Source: JAFDVL01 sp963794955
GTDB lineage: Bacteria; Acidobacteriota; Blastocatellia; RBC074
Direction of reading: 5' to 3'
Length of the DNA: 64,000 nt
NCBI GenBank assembly: GCA_963794955.1
Contig: CAWCGF010000019.1
Span: 144,537 to 208,536 of the forward strand
Each line of letters begins with the position of its first letter. The first letter of the stretch is position 1. Position numbers and translations under genes: made by a program. The notes under the pieces are model-generated. The model made no database searches and was not told where the DNA came from. It saw only the letters and a program-made list of their open reading frames with translations. Positions 45,229-54,140 of the stretch are shown one piece after another.

Positions 45229-45641
45229 TTAATGCCCGCTTGGCTGATAGCGCACCAGATGCGAGATGCTCTGTACCTTGAAGCCTGCTTTCTGATAAAA
45301 CGAAAGGGCGCGCTGGTCATCAGCACCCGCATACAAACAGATCGCCGGATACTGTTGCAGCAACGTTGCCCCTAACTGTTTGAGCACGGCACTGCCAAAG
45401 CCGGTCTTGCGTAAATCTTCGCGCGTCCAAACGCCTTCCAGATACACCGCCTCCAGACTCTCGCTCACGATGTCGGTTTTGAAAGCGATGCCTTGCTCAT
45501 CGCGCACAATCCAGACGCGCCCCTTTTCAATGCGCGCCAGCATTCGTTGGCGAAACCCAAGCGGGTCTTTGACGGATGGGTCAACCCCATTCCATTCCAG
45601 GTATGTGCGCGCGTGCAAGGCGGCCACTTCCTCTAATTCCT
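45229..45641 (-). repeat. Near-identical segment shared with 40938-41350
   Basis: Partner copy of the segment in GNAT 1, direct orientation, about 4.3 kb apart. Homologous recombination between the copies would delete or duplicate protease 1 together with its two leaders. Confidence 0.8.
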
Positions 45642-46167
45642 CCACTTGTACCTGTCGTAAGTTTGCCAGAGCCGCTGGCGGGCTTTTGATGTTTCTTGCC
45701 ACGCACATTGCTGCCTGCTCTTCTGCCAACACCGCGCGCCCGGTGGTCGTTTCATTGAAAATCTGGCGAAAGGCTGTCACCGCTTCCGCCGCACCGATGA
45801 GATTGGCCACCGCCTGCCGGTAATGTTGCACCGCGATATGGGCAAAATAGCGCGCTGCATTGGCCTCACAACTCAGGATCGTGTGATGCCCGATAAGGGC
45901 TATCCCACTGAGGCGACCATCACAGAAGTACCCGTAAAAATCGCCCCGGTTGCGTTCATTGACCAGGCCATGCTCACGAATGAAGCCAATCAGGTTCAGG
46001 TTTTCCAGCGGGTGTCGGTTCAGATACGCCAACGCTGGCTCTTCTTCCCCCATCACTAACTGACGGGTTTCAATCTTTATCTCTATACTGAACGCCACCT
46101 GGCTTGCGCAATCTGGGACGAGCAACGGCCCGAATGCTTCCATTAACTGTAAATTTTTGTTTTTCAT
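45229..46167 (-). CDS. GNAT-family acetyltransferase 2 (DUF4081-like N-terminus)
   Basis: 312 residues from ATG 46167. Same two-part layout as GNAT 1: LENLNLIGFIREHGL, FYGYFCDGRLSGIALIGHHT, then the GNAT domain with EGVWTREDLRKTGFGSAVL. The C-terminal half is virtually identical to GNAT 1 (one amino-acid change seen), while the first ~180 residues are only moderately similar. It begins 40 bases after the stop of protease 2 and is presumably in the same transcript. Confidence 0.82.
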   Translation of the reverse strand: MKNKNLQLMEAFGPLLVPDCASQVAFSIEIKIETRQLVMGEEEPALAYLNRHPLENLNLIGFIREHGLVNERNRGDFYGYFCDGRLSGIALIGHHTILSCEANAARYFAHIAVQHYRQAVANLIGAAEAVTAFRQIFNETTTGRAVLAEEQAAMCVARNIKSPPAALANLRQVQVEELEEVAALHARTYLEWNGVDPSVKDPLGFRQRMLARIEKGRVWIVRDEQGIAFKTDIVSESLEAVYLEGVWTREDLRKTGFGSAVLKQLGATLLQQYPAICLYAGADDQRALSFYQKAGFKVQSISHLVRYQPSGH

Positions 46168-46207
46168 GACACAGTTTCTCGTTCTTGTTGTGGGTGTTTT
46201 ACGGGCG

Positions 46208-48269
46208 CTATTGCATACACGCCGTATCATCGCCTGCAATCGCCTTTTGTGCCGATAGCCCATCGGCCAGCAATAGCCCATCGGCCAGCAACAAGCCATC
46301 GGCTAACAGCAAGCCATCTGCTAACAGCAGCCCATCCCCATACAAGGCATTGGTGGGGAGCACCGGAGTTCCATCGGCCAGCAGCAAGCCATTGCTGGTG
46401 AGGATGTGATCCGCCAAGAGCAGGCCATCGGACATCAGGGTTCGATCCGCCAACAGTAGGCCATCGGCCAGGAGCAGGCCATCGGCCAGGAGCAGGCCAT
46501 GCCCATAGACTTTCTGAAACTTCGTCAGCAGATTGCTGCCTGTGGCAAAGGTTTGTCCCAAGAGCACGCCTTGCGACCAGGAAATCGTTTCGCTGACGGT
46601 TTTGCCATAGCTATTTTTATAGGACAACGTGGATTGCGGTGTCGGCAGGGCGGCACTTAGCAACGGTGCGCCCACTTCTGCCGTGACCCAGTCCACATCT
46701 TGCTTAACCAGTTTGGCGAGCGCGACCGCACCAATGATGTTGAGCGAACCCGCGCCTTGCTCCAGGGTATTAAACCCGGCAAGAGGTTGGGCGGTGTACA
46801 TCAGGATGGCCTTCACCAGATTGGGCGTGAGCTTCGGGTTGGCCTGCAATAACAGCGCCGCCGCTCCGGCCACGACAGGCGCAGCCATCGAAGTCCCGCT
46901 CATATACATCACCCGTTCATCGGTATTCGTCGAGGAGGAACTCGCCGTCAGACTTGGATTTTGAACTAGCAGGTTATTGAGTTTTTTGCTTTGATCAGGA
47001 TTCTGGGAAGCCGCCGCGACGAGTTTGTTGCCCGGCGCGACCAAATCCGGCTTGATGAGATTATCGTGGTGGCGCACGCCTTCGGCATCGGTCGTGTAGC
47101 CGCGGGTCGGGCCGCGTGAACTATACGTCGCAATCGTGTCATCGGTGCGCGTGTCGGTGCCGTAAGAGTTGACTGCGCCCACGGTGATGACCGAAGGATC
47201 AATGCCGGGCGAATGAATGCCGCCATAAATCTTATTGCCGTTGGGGTCTTTGCCATCATTGCCCGCGGCGGCGACGACCACAATGCCCGCATTCACGGCG
47301 CGCCGGGCGGCCAGGCAGAGCGGATCGTTTTTATAGCTGTCCTGGGCCAGCGTGCCGAGACTCAGATTGATGACGCGGATGTTGTAGTTATTGACATTGC
47401 GGTTAGCGATACACCAGTCAATGGCGGCAATGACATTGCTGGCCCAGCCCTGTCCCTGATCGTCCAGCACTTTGACATTGATCAATTTGGCGCTGGGGGC
47501 GATGCCACGGTAGCGGGTATCTACGGAATCATCGCCGGAGATATAATTGCCAGTCGCAAGCGAGGCCACGTGGGTGCCGTGTCCATATTTATCTTTCACG
47601 GGATCGCCTCCATTGAAACTTACTTTACCCACCATGCCCGGATGGTTCGAGCTGGCTTTGGTCAATTCGTGGGCACTATCAATGCCGCTGTCCAGGATGG
47701 CGATGCCGATGCCTTGGCCATAGAGGGTCGAACTGCTGGAAGAAGTGCTAGAAGAGGTGCTCGGCGCGCACTTGGGGCGCGCCGATAGTGTTCTCGATAT
47801 GGCCCAGGGAAACGGCAGGCCGGTCAGGCGAGACATAATCCACTACGCCGTCGGCAGCTAATTCACGAATGCGCGAAAGCGGCAACAACGCGCTGACCAC
47901 GCCAACGTTATCGTGGGATCTATTCATTTGCCCGTCGCGTTGGGTGAGCATGATCTGGCGTTCGAGCATAGAAGCCGAGTCCTTGAACTTAATAATGACG
48001 CGCTGCAATTTGTCGACAGTCAACTCGTCATCCAGACGCGTTACTTCTGCCTGCAAATCGGCGGCAAGCTTCTGCTTCAGCTTCTGTTGCTGGCGCTGTG
48101 CCCGCCATTGTTTGAGGGTTTGCGGACTGCCTGCGAGTAGCACGGAAGGTGCCAGCAGTAAGACAGCAAGAAGCGGACTGAGGATCAACTTTATCTTTTG
48201 ATTCATAACTATTACCTGGTTCCTTGTTGTTAACAGGTTTGTCATTGCGCGGCTGATTTTCGTGGACAT
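46208..48269 (-). CDS. Repeat-tailed subtilisin-like protease 2 (one apparent frameshift)
   Basis: Signal-like helix IKLILSPLLAVLLLAPSVLLAG (an alternative ATG at 48206 lies just before it). The propeptide ends VDYVSPDRPAVSLGHIENTIG. Near 47752 one extra G breaks the frame; without it the sequence reads VRASTSSSTSS followed by GQGIGIAILDSGID. Triad: ILDSGID, YGHGTHVASL, MSGTSMAAPVV; oxyanion AAAGNDGKD. The tail has about ten LLLADG-type hexapeptides interrupted by divergent ones (TLMSDG, LTSNG) and ends AIAGDDTACMQ. It is followed by GNAT 2. The Ser/Thr-rich insertion before the catalytic Asp is peculiar to this copy. Confidence 0.82.
46257..46505 (-). repeat. Hexapeptide-coding tandem repeats in protease 2
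   Basis: Two clusters of 18-bp units (gcccatcggccagcaata-like, and ggccatcggccaggagca), less uniform than in protease 1, encoding LLLADG repeats. Confidence 0.85.
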
Positions 48270-48312
48270 TGTTTTTTGCCTTTCTGATTTCCAGAAGACC
48301 CCGTGCAAGGAG

Positions 48313-48354
48313 AAAGGCCGGTCTTCTGAATTGATAATCCTGAAGACCGGCCTT
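48313..48354 (-). terminator. Terminator-like hairpin after leader 2
   Basis: AAGGCCGGTCTTC pairs with GAAGACCGGCCTT (13 bp), followed by TCTCCTT. The 5' arm contains AGGCCGGT, the exact reverse complement of ACCGGCCT in the leader core, so terminator and leader folding compete. Confidence 0.65.
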
Positions 48355-48367
48355 GTTGCTTTTGCGG

Positions 48368-48535
48368 TCGTCTCTTCGGGGACTCCCGCTGCCGTGACTG
48401 GAACGATGAAGGATGAACGATGAATGATGAATTTTACTTCCTCGTTCCTCGTTCTTACTTCCTCGTTCCAGCGTTAGGCCGGTGAGTACTTGCCCGCTCC
48501 TGTTTTCACAAGGAGCAGGCTCTTATCGGTGACGT
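48368..48535 (-). ncRNA. GEMM-I-like leader RNA 2 (protease 2)
   Basis: A closing CGUC/GACG stem, a hairpin ending in GAAA, GCGGGCAAGUACUC, ACCGGCCUAACG, a low-complexity stem (GGAACGAGGAA against TTCATCCTTCAT-type units) and CACGGCAGCGG with CCCCGAAGAGACG. It lies about 100 bases before the start codon. Same class as the other leaders. Confidence 0.6.
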
Positions 48536-48539
48536 TGAT

Positions 48540-48665
48540 AATGTAAAATTAAAAGAGCGTGTTCGTGGGGGCGACTAAAAATCTTATTTCTCTGACAATC
48601 GAGAATTTACCGGGAATTGTTCACGGAGCAATGGCAAGATTGTGGTAACTATTCATAAATCTGGA
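48540..48665 (-). promoter_or_regulatory. Conserved block upstream of leader 2
   Basis: Shared with proteases 4, 5 and, less exactly, 3 and 6: GCTCCGTGAACAAT, CGGTAAATTCTC, GTCAGAGAAATAAGATTTT and AGTCGCCCCC in this order on the minus strand. A promoter or operator is likely; no certain -35/-10 can be assigned. Confidence 0.45.
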
Positions 48666-48695
48666 ATTTGCTTTGCATTCAGCCTGGTGGTTCAC

Positions 48696-48721
48696 GTCGG
48701 AGCAAATTGCTTTGCTCCGAC
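48696..48721. repeat. Perfect hairpin after protease 3
   Basis: GTCGGAGCAAA and TTTGCTCCGAC are a perfect 11-bp inverted repeat with a 4-base loop, about 40 bases after the protease 3 stop codon. Possible terminator without a U-tract. Confidence 0.6.
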
Positions 48722-48760
48722 AAACAGCGAATGAACTCGCTCCATTACGTGCTGGTAGCT

Positions 48761-50876
48761 TTACGGCACAGCTTGCATGGCGGCTGTGTTGTCGCCGAAG
48801 ATGGCTGAATTACTGGACAATGTGAGCGTGCCATCACCGAGAATGATGCCATCACCGAGAACCGTGCCATCGCCGAGAATGATGCCATCGCCGAGAACCG
48901 TGCCATCGCCGAGAACCGTGCCATCAGATAACAGCACCCCATCCGCGAAGACGACGCCATCTGCGAAAACTACGCCGCTGCCGTTAATCGTCACAGCACC
49001 GGATGTCAGCACTACGCCGCTGGCGGTTTGGCCGGCGACCAGGCTGAAGGCGTTGCCCGCGACCTGTGTGGCATCACCCAGAATTCGCCCGACAGCGTAA
49101 ACACTCTGCCACGAGGTCAACACGGCGCTGCCAGAGAGAAAGCCATAGTTGGTGATAACGCCCTGACTCCAGTTGAACGTCTGCCCGGCAATCGTGCTTT
49201 GCTGCGTCGGCAAAGCAGCCGTGAGCAGCGCCGCGCCCACTGTGGTTGGCAAGGTGGTTTTGACCAGCAGTGCCAGTCGCACTGCGCCATCTACATTCAG
49301 TTGCCCCGCGCCCTGTTCGAGCGTATTGAAGCCCTTCAGCGGCTGTGCCGTATACATAAGAATCGCCTTGACCAGATTCGGCGTTAGCTTCGGATTAGCC
49401 TGGAGCATCACTGCCGCCGCGCCCGCTACCACGGGGGCTGACATGGAAGTACCGCTCAGGTATATCAACTCCTGATCGGGTTTTTTCTTGCCAGTGCGCA
49501 ACCCCGGATTTTGCTGGGCCAGCCAGTTTTCTACTTTGTTGACGGATGAACAGGCCCCGATCAGTTTGTTGCCGGGCGCGACCAGATCAGGTTTGATGAG
49601 ATTGTCATACTTCCGCACGCCATTGCTGACGATATAACCGCGCGTGGGGCCGCGTGAACTGAACGTCGCAATCGTATCGTCAGCCCGCGTATCGGTGCCG
49701 TAGGTATTACTCGCGCCGACCGTGATCACCGAAGGATCAATGCCCGGCGAGTTGATTGTGCCATAAACTTTATTGCCGCTGCTGTCTTTGCCCTTATTGC
49801 CCGGCGGAGGCTACGACCACAATGCCAGCGTTAACGGCGCGCCGCGCGGCCAAACAAAGCGGATCATTTTTGTAGCTGTCTTTCGCCATCGTGCCAAGAC
49901 TCAGATTGATGACGCGGAGGTTGTACTTGGCTTTGTTGCTGATGCACCAGTCCAGCGCCGCGATGAGGTTGCTTGCCGCGCCGCGACCTGTGCTGTCCAG
50001 CACGCGCAGATTGATCACATTAGCCTGCGGAGCCAGGCCTTCATAAGCGCCTTCGTCTATTTTGTTACTTGCTGAAGCCATGCTGGCGACAAATGTCCCG
50101 TGCCCATAAGTATCCTCAGTGTCGTTCGCCTTGGGATTTATGAAATTGCGATTATAGCCAACTCCCTTATGTTTTCCGTCCGACTTCAGCAACTGATGGT
50201 TGCTGTCAATGCCGCTATCGAGAACGGCGATCCCGATGTCACTACCATCCAAATTTGTTTTCAGGAGCGCGCGCACCTGCTCAACGCCCGTGGTTGTTTC
50301 CACATGCCCTAGCGCGCTGACGGCACGATCCGGGCTGACATAAGCGATGCTACCTTCTGCCGCTAACTGGCGAATTACGGTGCGCGACGCGTCAATGGTC
50401 AGCAACCCCATGCCGCTATGCTGCTGACTGATGCGTCCGCCCAGGCGGGCCAGCCTTTCCTGTAGCACGACATTCGGGGTGGTGCCATCCAGTTGGACAA
50501 TGAAGCTCTGCGGCGCTTCGGCGCTTACGTCTGCGTTAGGCAAGGCCACGCCGCGACTGTTTTTCAGTCCGACTGAGGATTCATTTTCAACCGATTGGTT
50601 TTGTCCCTTCTGTTTTGTTTGATGGGTTAATCGTTCACTGCGGATTTGCGCCAGCGTTTTGCCCTGCAACGCCTGGCGTGTATCTTCGTCATCCTGTGCC
50701 AGCATCTCTTCCAGATCGGGCGCGAGCTTGGAAGGTTTTGCTTTCTCCCGGTTAGCCTTCCACGTGCGCAAGGTTGCTTGGGCATAAAGTGGAGGGGGGA
50801 CGTTGGCAAGCATAATTAATGCCGTCAACATCAGGCTAATGACTCGTTTTGACTTTATTTTGTTCTCTTTTCTCAT
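48761..50876 (-). CDS. Repeat-tailed subtilisin-like protease 3 (one apparent frameshift)
   Basis: Signal peptide (VISLMLTALIMLANVPPPLYAQ). The propeptide has SFIVQLDGTTPNVVLQERL and ends AYVSPDRAVSALGHVETTTG. Triad: Asp in IAVLDSGID, His in YGHGTFVASM, Ser in LSGTSMSAPVV. One extra G in the codons for the oxyanion region (VVVASAG) puts a stop at 49794; removing it gives SAGNKGKDSSGNKVYG and continues to the end. The tail hexapeptides are of VVFADG and TVLGDG/IILGDG type, ending SNSAIFGDNTAAMQ. No GNAT gene follows. Confidence 0.82.
48828..48965 (-). repeat. Hexapeptide-coding repeats in protease 3
   Basis: 18-bp units of accgtgccatcgccgaga and gatgccatcaccgagaat types, encoding TVLGDG and IILGDG; about eight units. 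Confidence 0.85.
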
Positions 50877-50916
50877 ATTTTCATCTCGTTGCTGGCGGAG
50901 TCGTCAGCTAACAAAA

Positions 50917-50956
50917 AAGGCCGATCTTCGTACTAGATAAGTGGGAAGATCGGCCT
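50917..50956 (-). terminator. Intrinsic terminator after leader 3
   Basis: GGCCGATCTTC pairs with GAAGATCGGCC (11 bp) and is followed by TTTTTTGTT, the most canonical terminator of the leader set. It lies 40 bases before the protease 3 start codon. Confidence 0.8.
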
Positions 50957-50971
50957 CTTGCTTTTTCGGCG

Positions 50972-51137
50972 CGTCTCTTCGGGGACTCCCGCTGCCGTGA
51001 CTGGAAGGATGAAGGATGAGGGATATAGGATGAATTTTACTTCATCGTTCCTCGTTCCTACTTCCTCGTTCCAGCGTTAGGCCGGTGAGTACTTGCCCGC
51101 TCTCGTTTTCACAGGGAGAAGGCTCTTATCGGTGACG
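50972..51137 (-). ncRNA. GEMM-I-like leader RNA 3 (protease 3)
   Basis: The GAAA-capped hairpin differs from its neighbours by substitutions that mostly keep pairing (CUCCCUGU...ACGAGAG), followed by GCGGGCAAGUACUC, ACCGGCCUAACG, a long low-complexity stem, CACGGCAGCGG and CCCCGAAGAGACG. Upstream (51140-51255) the conserved block is recognisable but more diverged (CCGTGAAAAG, CCGGTAACTTCTC). Confidence 0.6.
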
Positions 51138-51271
51138 TTGATATTTAAAATTAAAAGAGCTTGTTCACTGGGGGCGCTTTATCGCTGACTCTGTGACTGG
51201 GGAGAAGTTACCGGAAGCTTTTCACGGGACAATGATGAGTGCGTGATAACTTACTCCCCAGCACCAGCTAC

Positions 51272-53652
51272 TTATTGCTGCTTTTTCGGATAGTACAGGC
51301 TGCTGTAATCCAGTGTTCCCAAATCCTGTCCGGGATCATCCACATCATCGCCCATCACGCCGGTGGAAGAACAACTTGCTCCAGCAGGCATCAGTAACGG
51401 ATTGATTAAGGCATTGCCCCAGATGGCCAGTGACTGAGCCGAAAAGATTGTGTTGCCCGCCATTAATCCGCCGGATTTGAGTAGGCCATCGGCATAGAAG
51501 TTATTGGCACTTACGGCGCTCATAATTGGTGATTGCTGTGCCGTTGGAGTGATCGTTACCTTGCCTTTTTTGTCTACGGTTCTGATAAAACAGAAATCGT
51601 TGACATAACTATCAGCCAGGATCAAACCGGTCGGCCAGAGCGTGTTATCAGCCAGAATTAAGCCATCGGCTAAGATCAGGCCATCGGCTAAGATCAGGCC
51701 ATCGGCTAAGATCAGGCCATCGGCTAAGATCAGGCCATCGGCTAAGATCAGGCCATCGGCTAAGATCAGACCGTTATCAAACACGGCGTACTCAACATTA
51801 TTACCGAAGTTGTCATTGAGAGTTAACTTCAGATCGTTACCCAGGTTATTCAGATCAATGCCGGGATTGAGTAAGCGTTCGCCCGCCTTGGCGCTCTTCG
51901 CATCCGGGCGAATGTTGCTGGCCAGACGAGCCGCAGCATAGGAATTGAGCAGCCCCGCACCTGCCGTCAGCATTCGCTCAATCGGCGTCTTCTGCGCCAG
52001 TGAAGGAAGCTGTTGTGCTGTCATTTTCATAATGGCCTTGATCTGTTGCGGCGTCAGACTGGGATTGGCTTGAAGCATCAGGGCCGCCGTGCCCGCAACC
52101 ATCGGCGCGGCAAAAGAAGTGCCGGACAATTGAGCATAGACGCGCTCATATTTTTTCGGGTCACTGTCAAGGTATGCCTGCGAATAGATCGGCATCAGAT
52201 TCTTGCGCATTTCCTTCTTAACCAGTGTCGCGTCTTTATTGGTGGCGGTCGAAACGATCTTGGTGCCCGGCGCAACGATGTCTGGCTTGATTAAGCCGTC
52301 CACCAATGTCGGGCCGCGTGAGCTGTAATTGGCGACCTCCAGATCGGTGCGGCGCAGTGCCTGCGGATACGATTGCAGCGGATCGAGTTCAAAAGTCTCG
52401 ACGGGCTTGCCATCCTTGTCCAGCACGGTTCTTCTGCTGCCACGTTACTTTCGATTCTTTGGGGTTCGTGGTGGCACCGACGGTGATCACGCTCGGATCA
52501 TTGCCGGGGCTGACGATGCCGCCATAGACAGTCTGATAGATTTTCTTGCCTTGCGCATCGTAGCCGGTAACCACTTTGTTGTGACCGTTGTTACCAGCAG
52601 AAGAGACGACGACGATGCCTTTGCTCACTGCGCTGGCAGCGGCTTTGCAAAGCGGGTCTTTTTTGTAGCTTTGCACGACGGGCGCACCGGCGCTGATGTT
52701 GATGACGCGAATGTTATAGGTTTTCTGATTCTTGGTGCAGAAATTCAGCGCATTGATAACTGACGCAATATCGCCGCGTCCTTTATCGTCCAGGATGCGC
52801 AGCGCAATGATATTGGCTTTGGGCGCAATGCCGGTGTAATCGCCGTAATAGCTGAAATAGCGCTTGCGGCCATCGGCTCCGACTTCGCGGGAAGTCACGC
52901 CGTTGCCAGCAATGATCCCAGCCACCGCCGTGCCGTGTCCGTGCTTGTCGGAATCCTGATCAGTGGCCAGCACTTTATACAAAATGCCATTCGTTACATC
53001 CGGGTTGGTGAAGTCTGCCGATGCCACGATGCGCGAGAAGCCGGGCAGCTTGTCGTCGGTCACTTCCAGATTGGAAAATTCGCGCTCATTGGTATCACCC
53101 GTATCAATGCCCGAATCAAGAATCGCCACGCCAATGCCTTTGCCATCCAGACCGGGATATTGCGTGAAGGTGCCTGCGGCGGGTGTGCGCAATTGATCCA
53201 CGCCTAAGAGTTTGATGGCGGAATCCACATTGCCCTTCACTTCACGATTCGGCGTGATGTAATCCACTGCCGCTTCTGCCGCAAATTTTTCCAGGCGGGA
53301 AATTGGCATGTCAACCAGCAAAGCATCAATGTTTTCAAAGATGCTCTGCACGGTGCCGCCGTATTTTTTGACCAGCTTGTCGTGTGACTGATTAGGTGCC
53401 TCAGTCAATTGCACGATGACTTGCTGGCGGAGAGTTTTATTTTTGGTGGTATCAATAATGGAGAGTAAATCCTGGGGCAATTTCTCAGTGCGCGGATCCG
53501 CCTTCGGCTCACTGGTCTTTGCCGCTTGACACGGCTTTCTGGGGCAGGGTGGTTGTGGCTAAGACTGACTGGCTGGAAAACGGTACCAGTGAACTGAACA
53601 CCAGCAGCATTGCCAGGAAGTTTGTGATTGCGCGGTTGATTTTCATGGACAT
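51272..53652 (-). CDS. Repeat-tailed subtilisin-like protease 4, divergent (two apparent frameshifts)
   Basis: Signal peptide FLAMLLVFSSLVPFSSQS. An extra C near 53523 stops the first frame; corrected, it reads SGKDSEPKADPRTEKLPQDL. The propeptide ends VDYITPNREVKGNV. A second extra base near 52420 separates the catalytic parts. Triad: VAILDSGIDTG, HGHGTAVAGI, LSGTSFAAPMV. Compared with the others it has longer surface loops (GNGVTSREVGADGRKRYFSY; ELDPLQSYPQALRRTDL). The tail has seven LILADG repeats, then ~110 extra residues rich in Asp/Tyr ending SSLYYPKKQQ, so the repeats are internal rather than terminal. Confidence 0.82.
51662..51769 (-). repeat. Six exact 18-bp repeats in protease 4
   Basis: The unit gccatcggctaagatcag is repeated six times without change and encodes LILADG on the minus strand. 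Confidence 0.95.
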
Positions 53653-53696
53653 TGTTTTTGCCTTTCAAATGTCCAGAAGACCCCGTGCAAGGAGAA

Positions 53697-53738
53697 AGGC
53701 CGGTCTTCTGAACTGATAATCCTGAAGACCGGCCTTGT
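53697..53738 (-). terminator. Terminator-like hairpin after leader 4
   Basis: AAGGCCGGTCTTC pairs with GAAGACCGGCCTT around a 15-base loop, followed by TCTCC. The same AGGCCGGT competitor arm as leader 2. Confidence 0.65.
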
Positions 53739-53749
53739 TACTTTTTCGG

Positions 53750-53917
53750 TCGTCTCTTCGGGGACTCCCGCTGCCGTGACTGGAACGATGAAGGATGAGG
53801 GATGAAGGATGAATTTTTACTTCCTCGTTCCTCGTTCCTACTTCCTCGTTCCAGCGTTAGGCCGGTGAGTACTTGCCCGCTCCCGTTTTCACAAGGAGAA
53901 GGCTCTTATCGGTGACG
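53750..53917 (-). ncRNA. GEMM-I-like leader RNA 4 (protease 4)
   Basis: Nearly the same sequence as leaders 2 and 5: GAAA-capped hairpin, GCGGGCAAGUACUC, ACCGGCCUAACG, low-complexity stem, CACGGCAGCGG, CCCCGAAGAGACG. Confidence 0.6.
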
Positions 53918-53919
53918 TT

Positions 53920-54050
53920 GATAATTCAATGAAAAAGAGCGTGTTCTTGGGGGCGACTAAAATCTTATTTCTCTGACCAAAGAGAAATTACCAGCGATTG
54001 TTCACGGAGCGATGATGAGTGCGTGACAACTTCTCATAATTCTGGAAGTT
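53920..54050 (-). promoter_or_regulatory. Conserved block upstream of leader 4
   Basis: Minus strand: AGTTGTCACGCACTCATCAT, CGCTCCGTGAACAATCGC, GGTAATTTCTC, then GAGAAATAAGATTTTAG (ATTTCTC and GAGAAAT form a small inverted repeat) and TCGCCCCC. Probable promoter/operator region. The rest up to 54140 shows only a short hairpin after protease 5. Confidence 0.45.
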
Positions 54051-54140
54051 ACGTCGAATTCATCCTGCGAAAAAATTACCATTGCCTAGCGGTAGGCAGG
54101 GAGAGGGATTGGCCTCTCTCCCTGCCTATTGCAATCGTTC

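Noticed and set aside
40938..46167. Insertion sequence flanked by the ~400-bp direct repeats
   Set aside because: The repeats are coding halves of two GNAT genes, and no transposase lies between them.
47740..53530. Phase variation as the cause of protease frameshifts
   Set aside because: The affected tracts are only two to three bases long, and identical kinds of shifts occur in hemA and other housekeeping genes, so sequence error is simpler.
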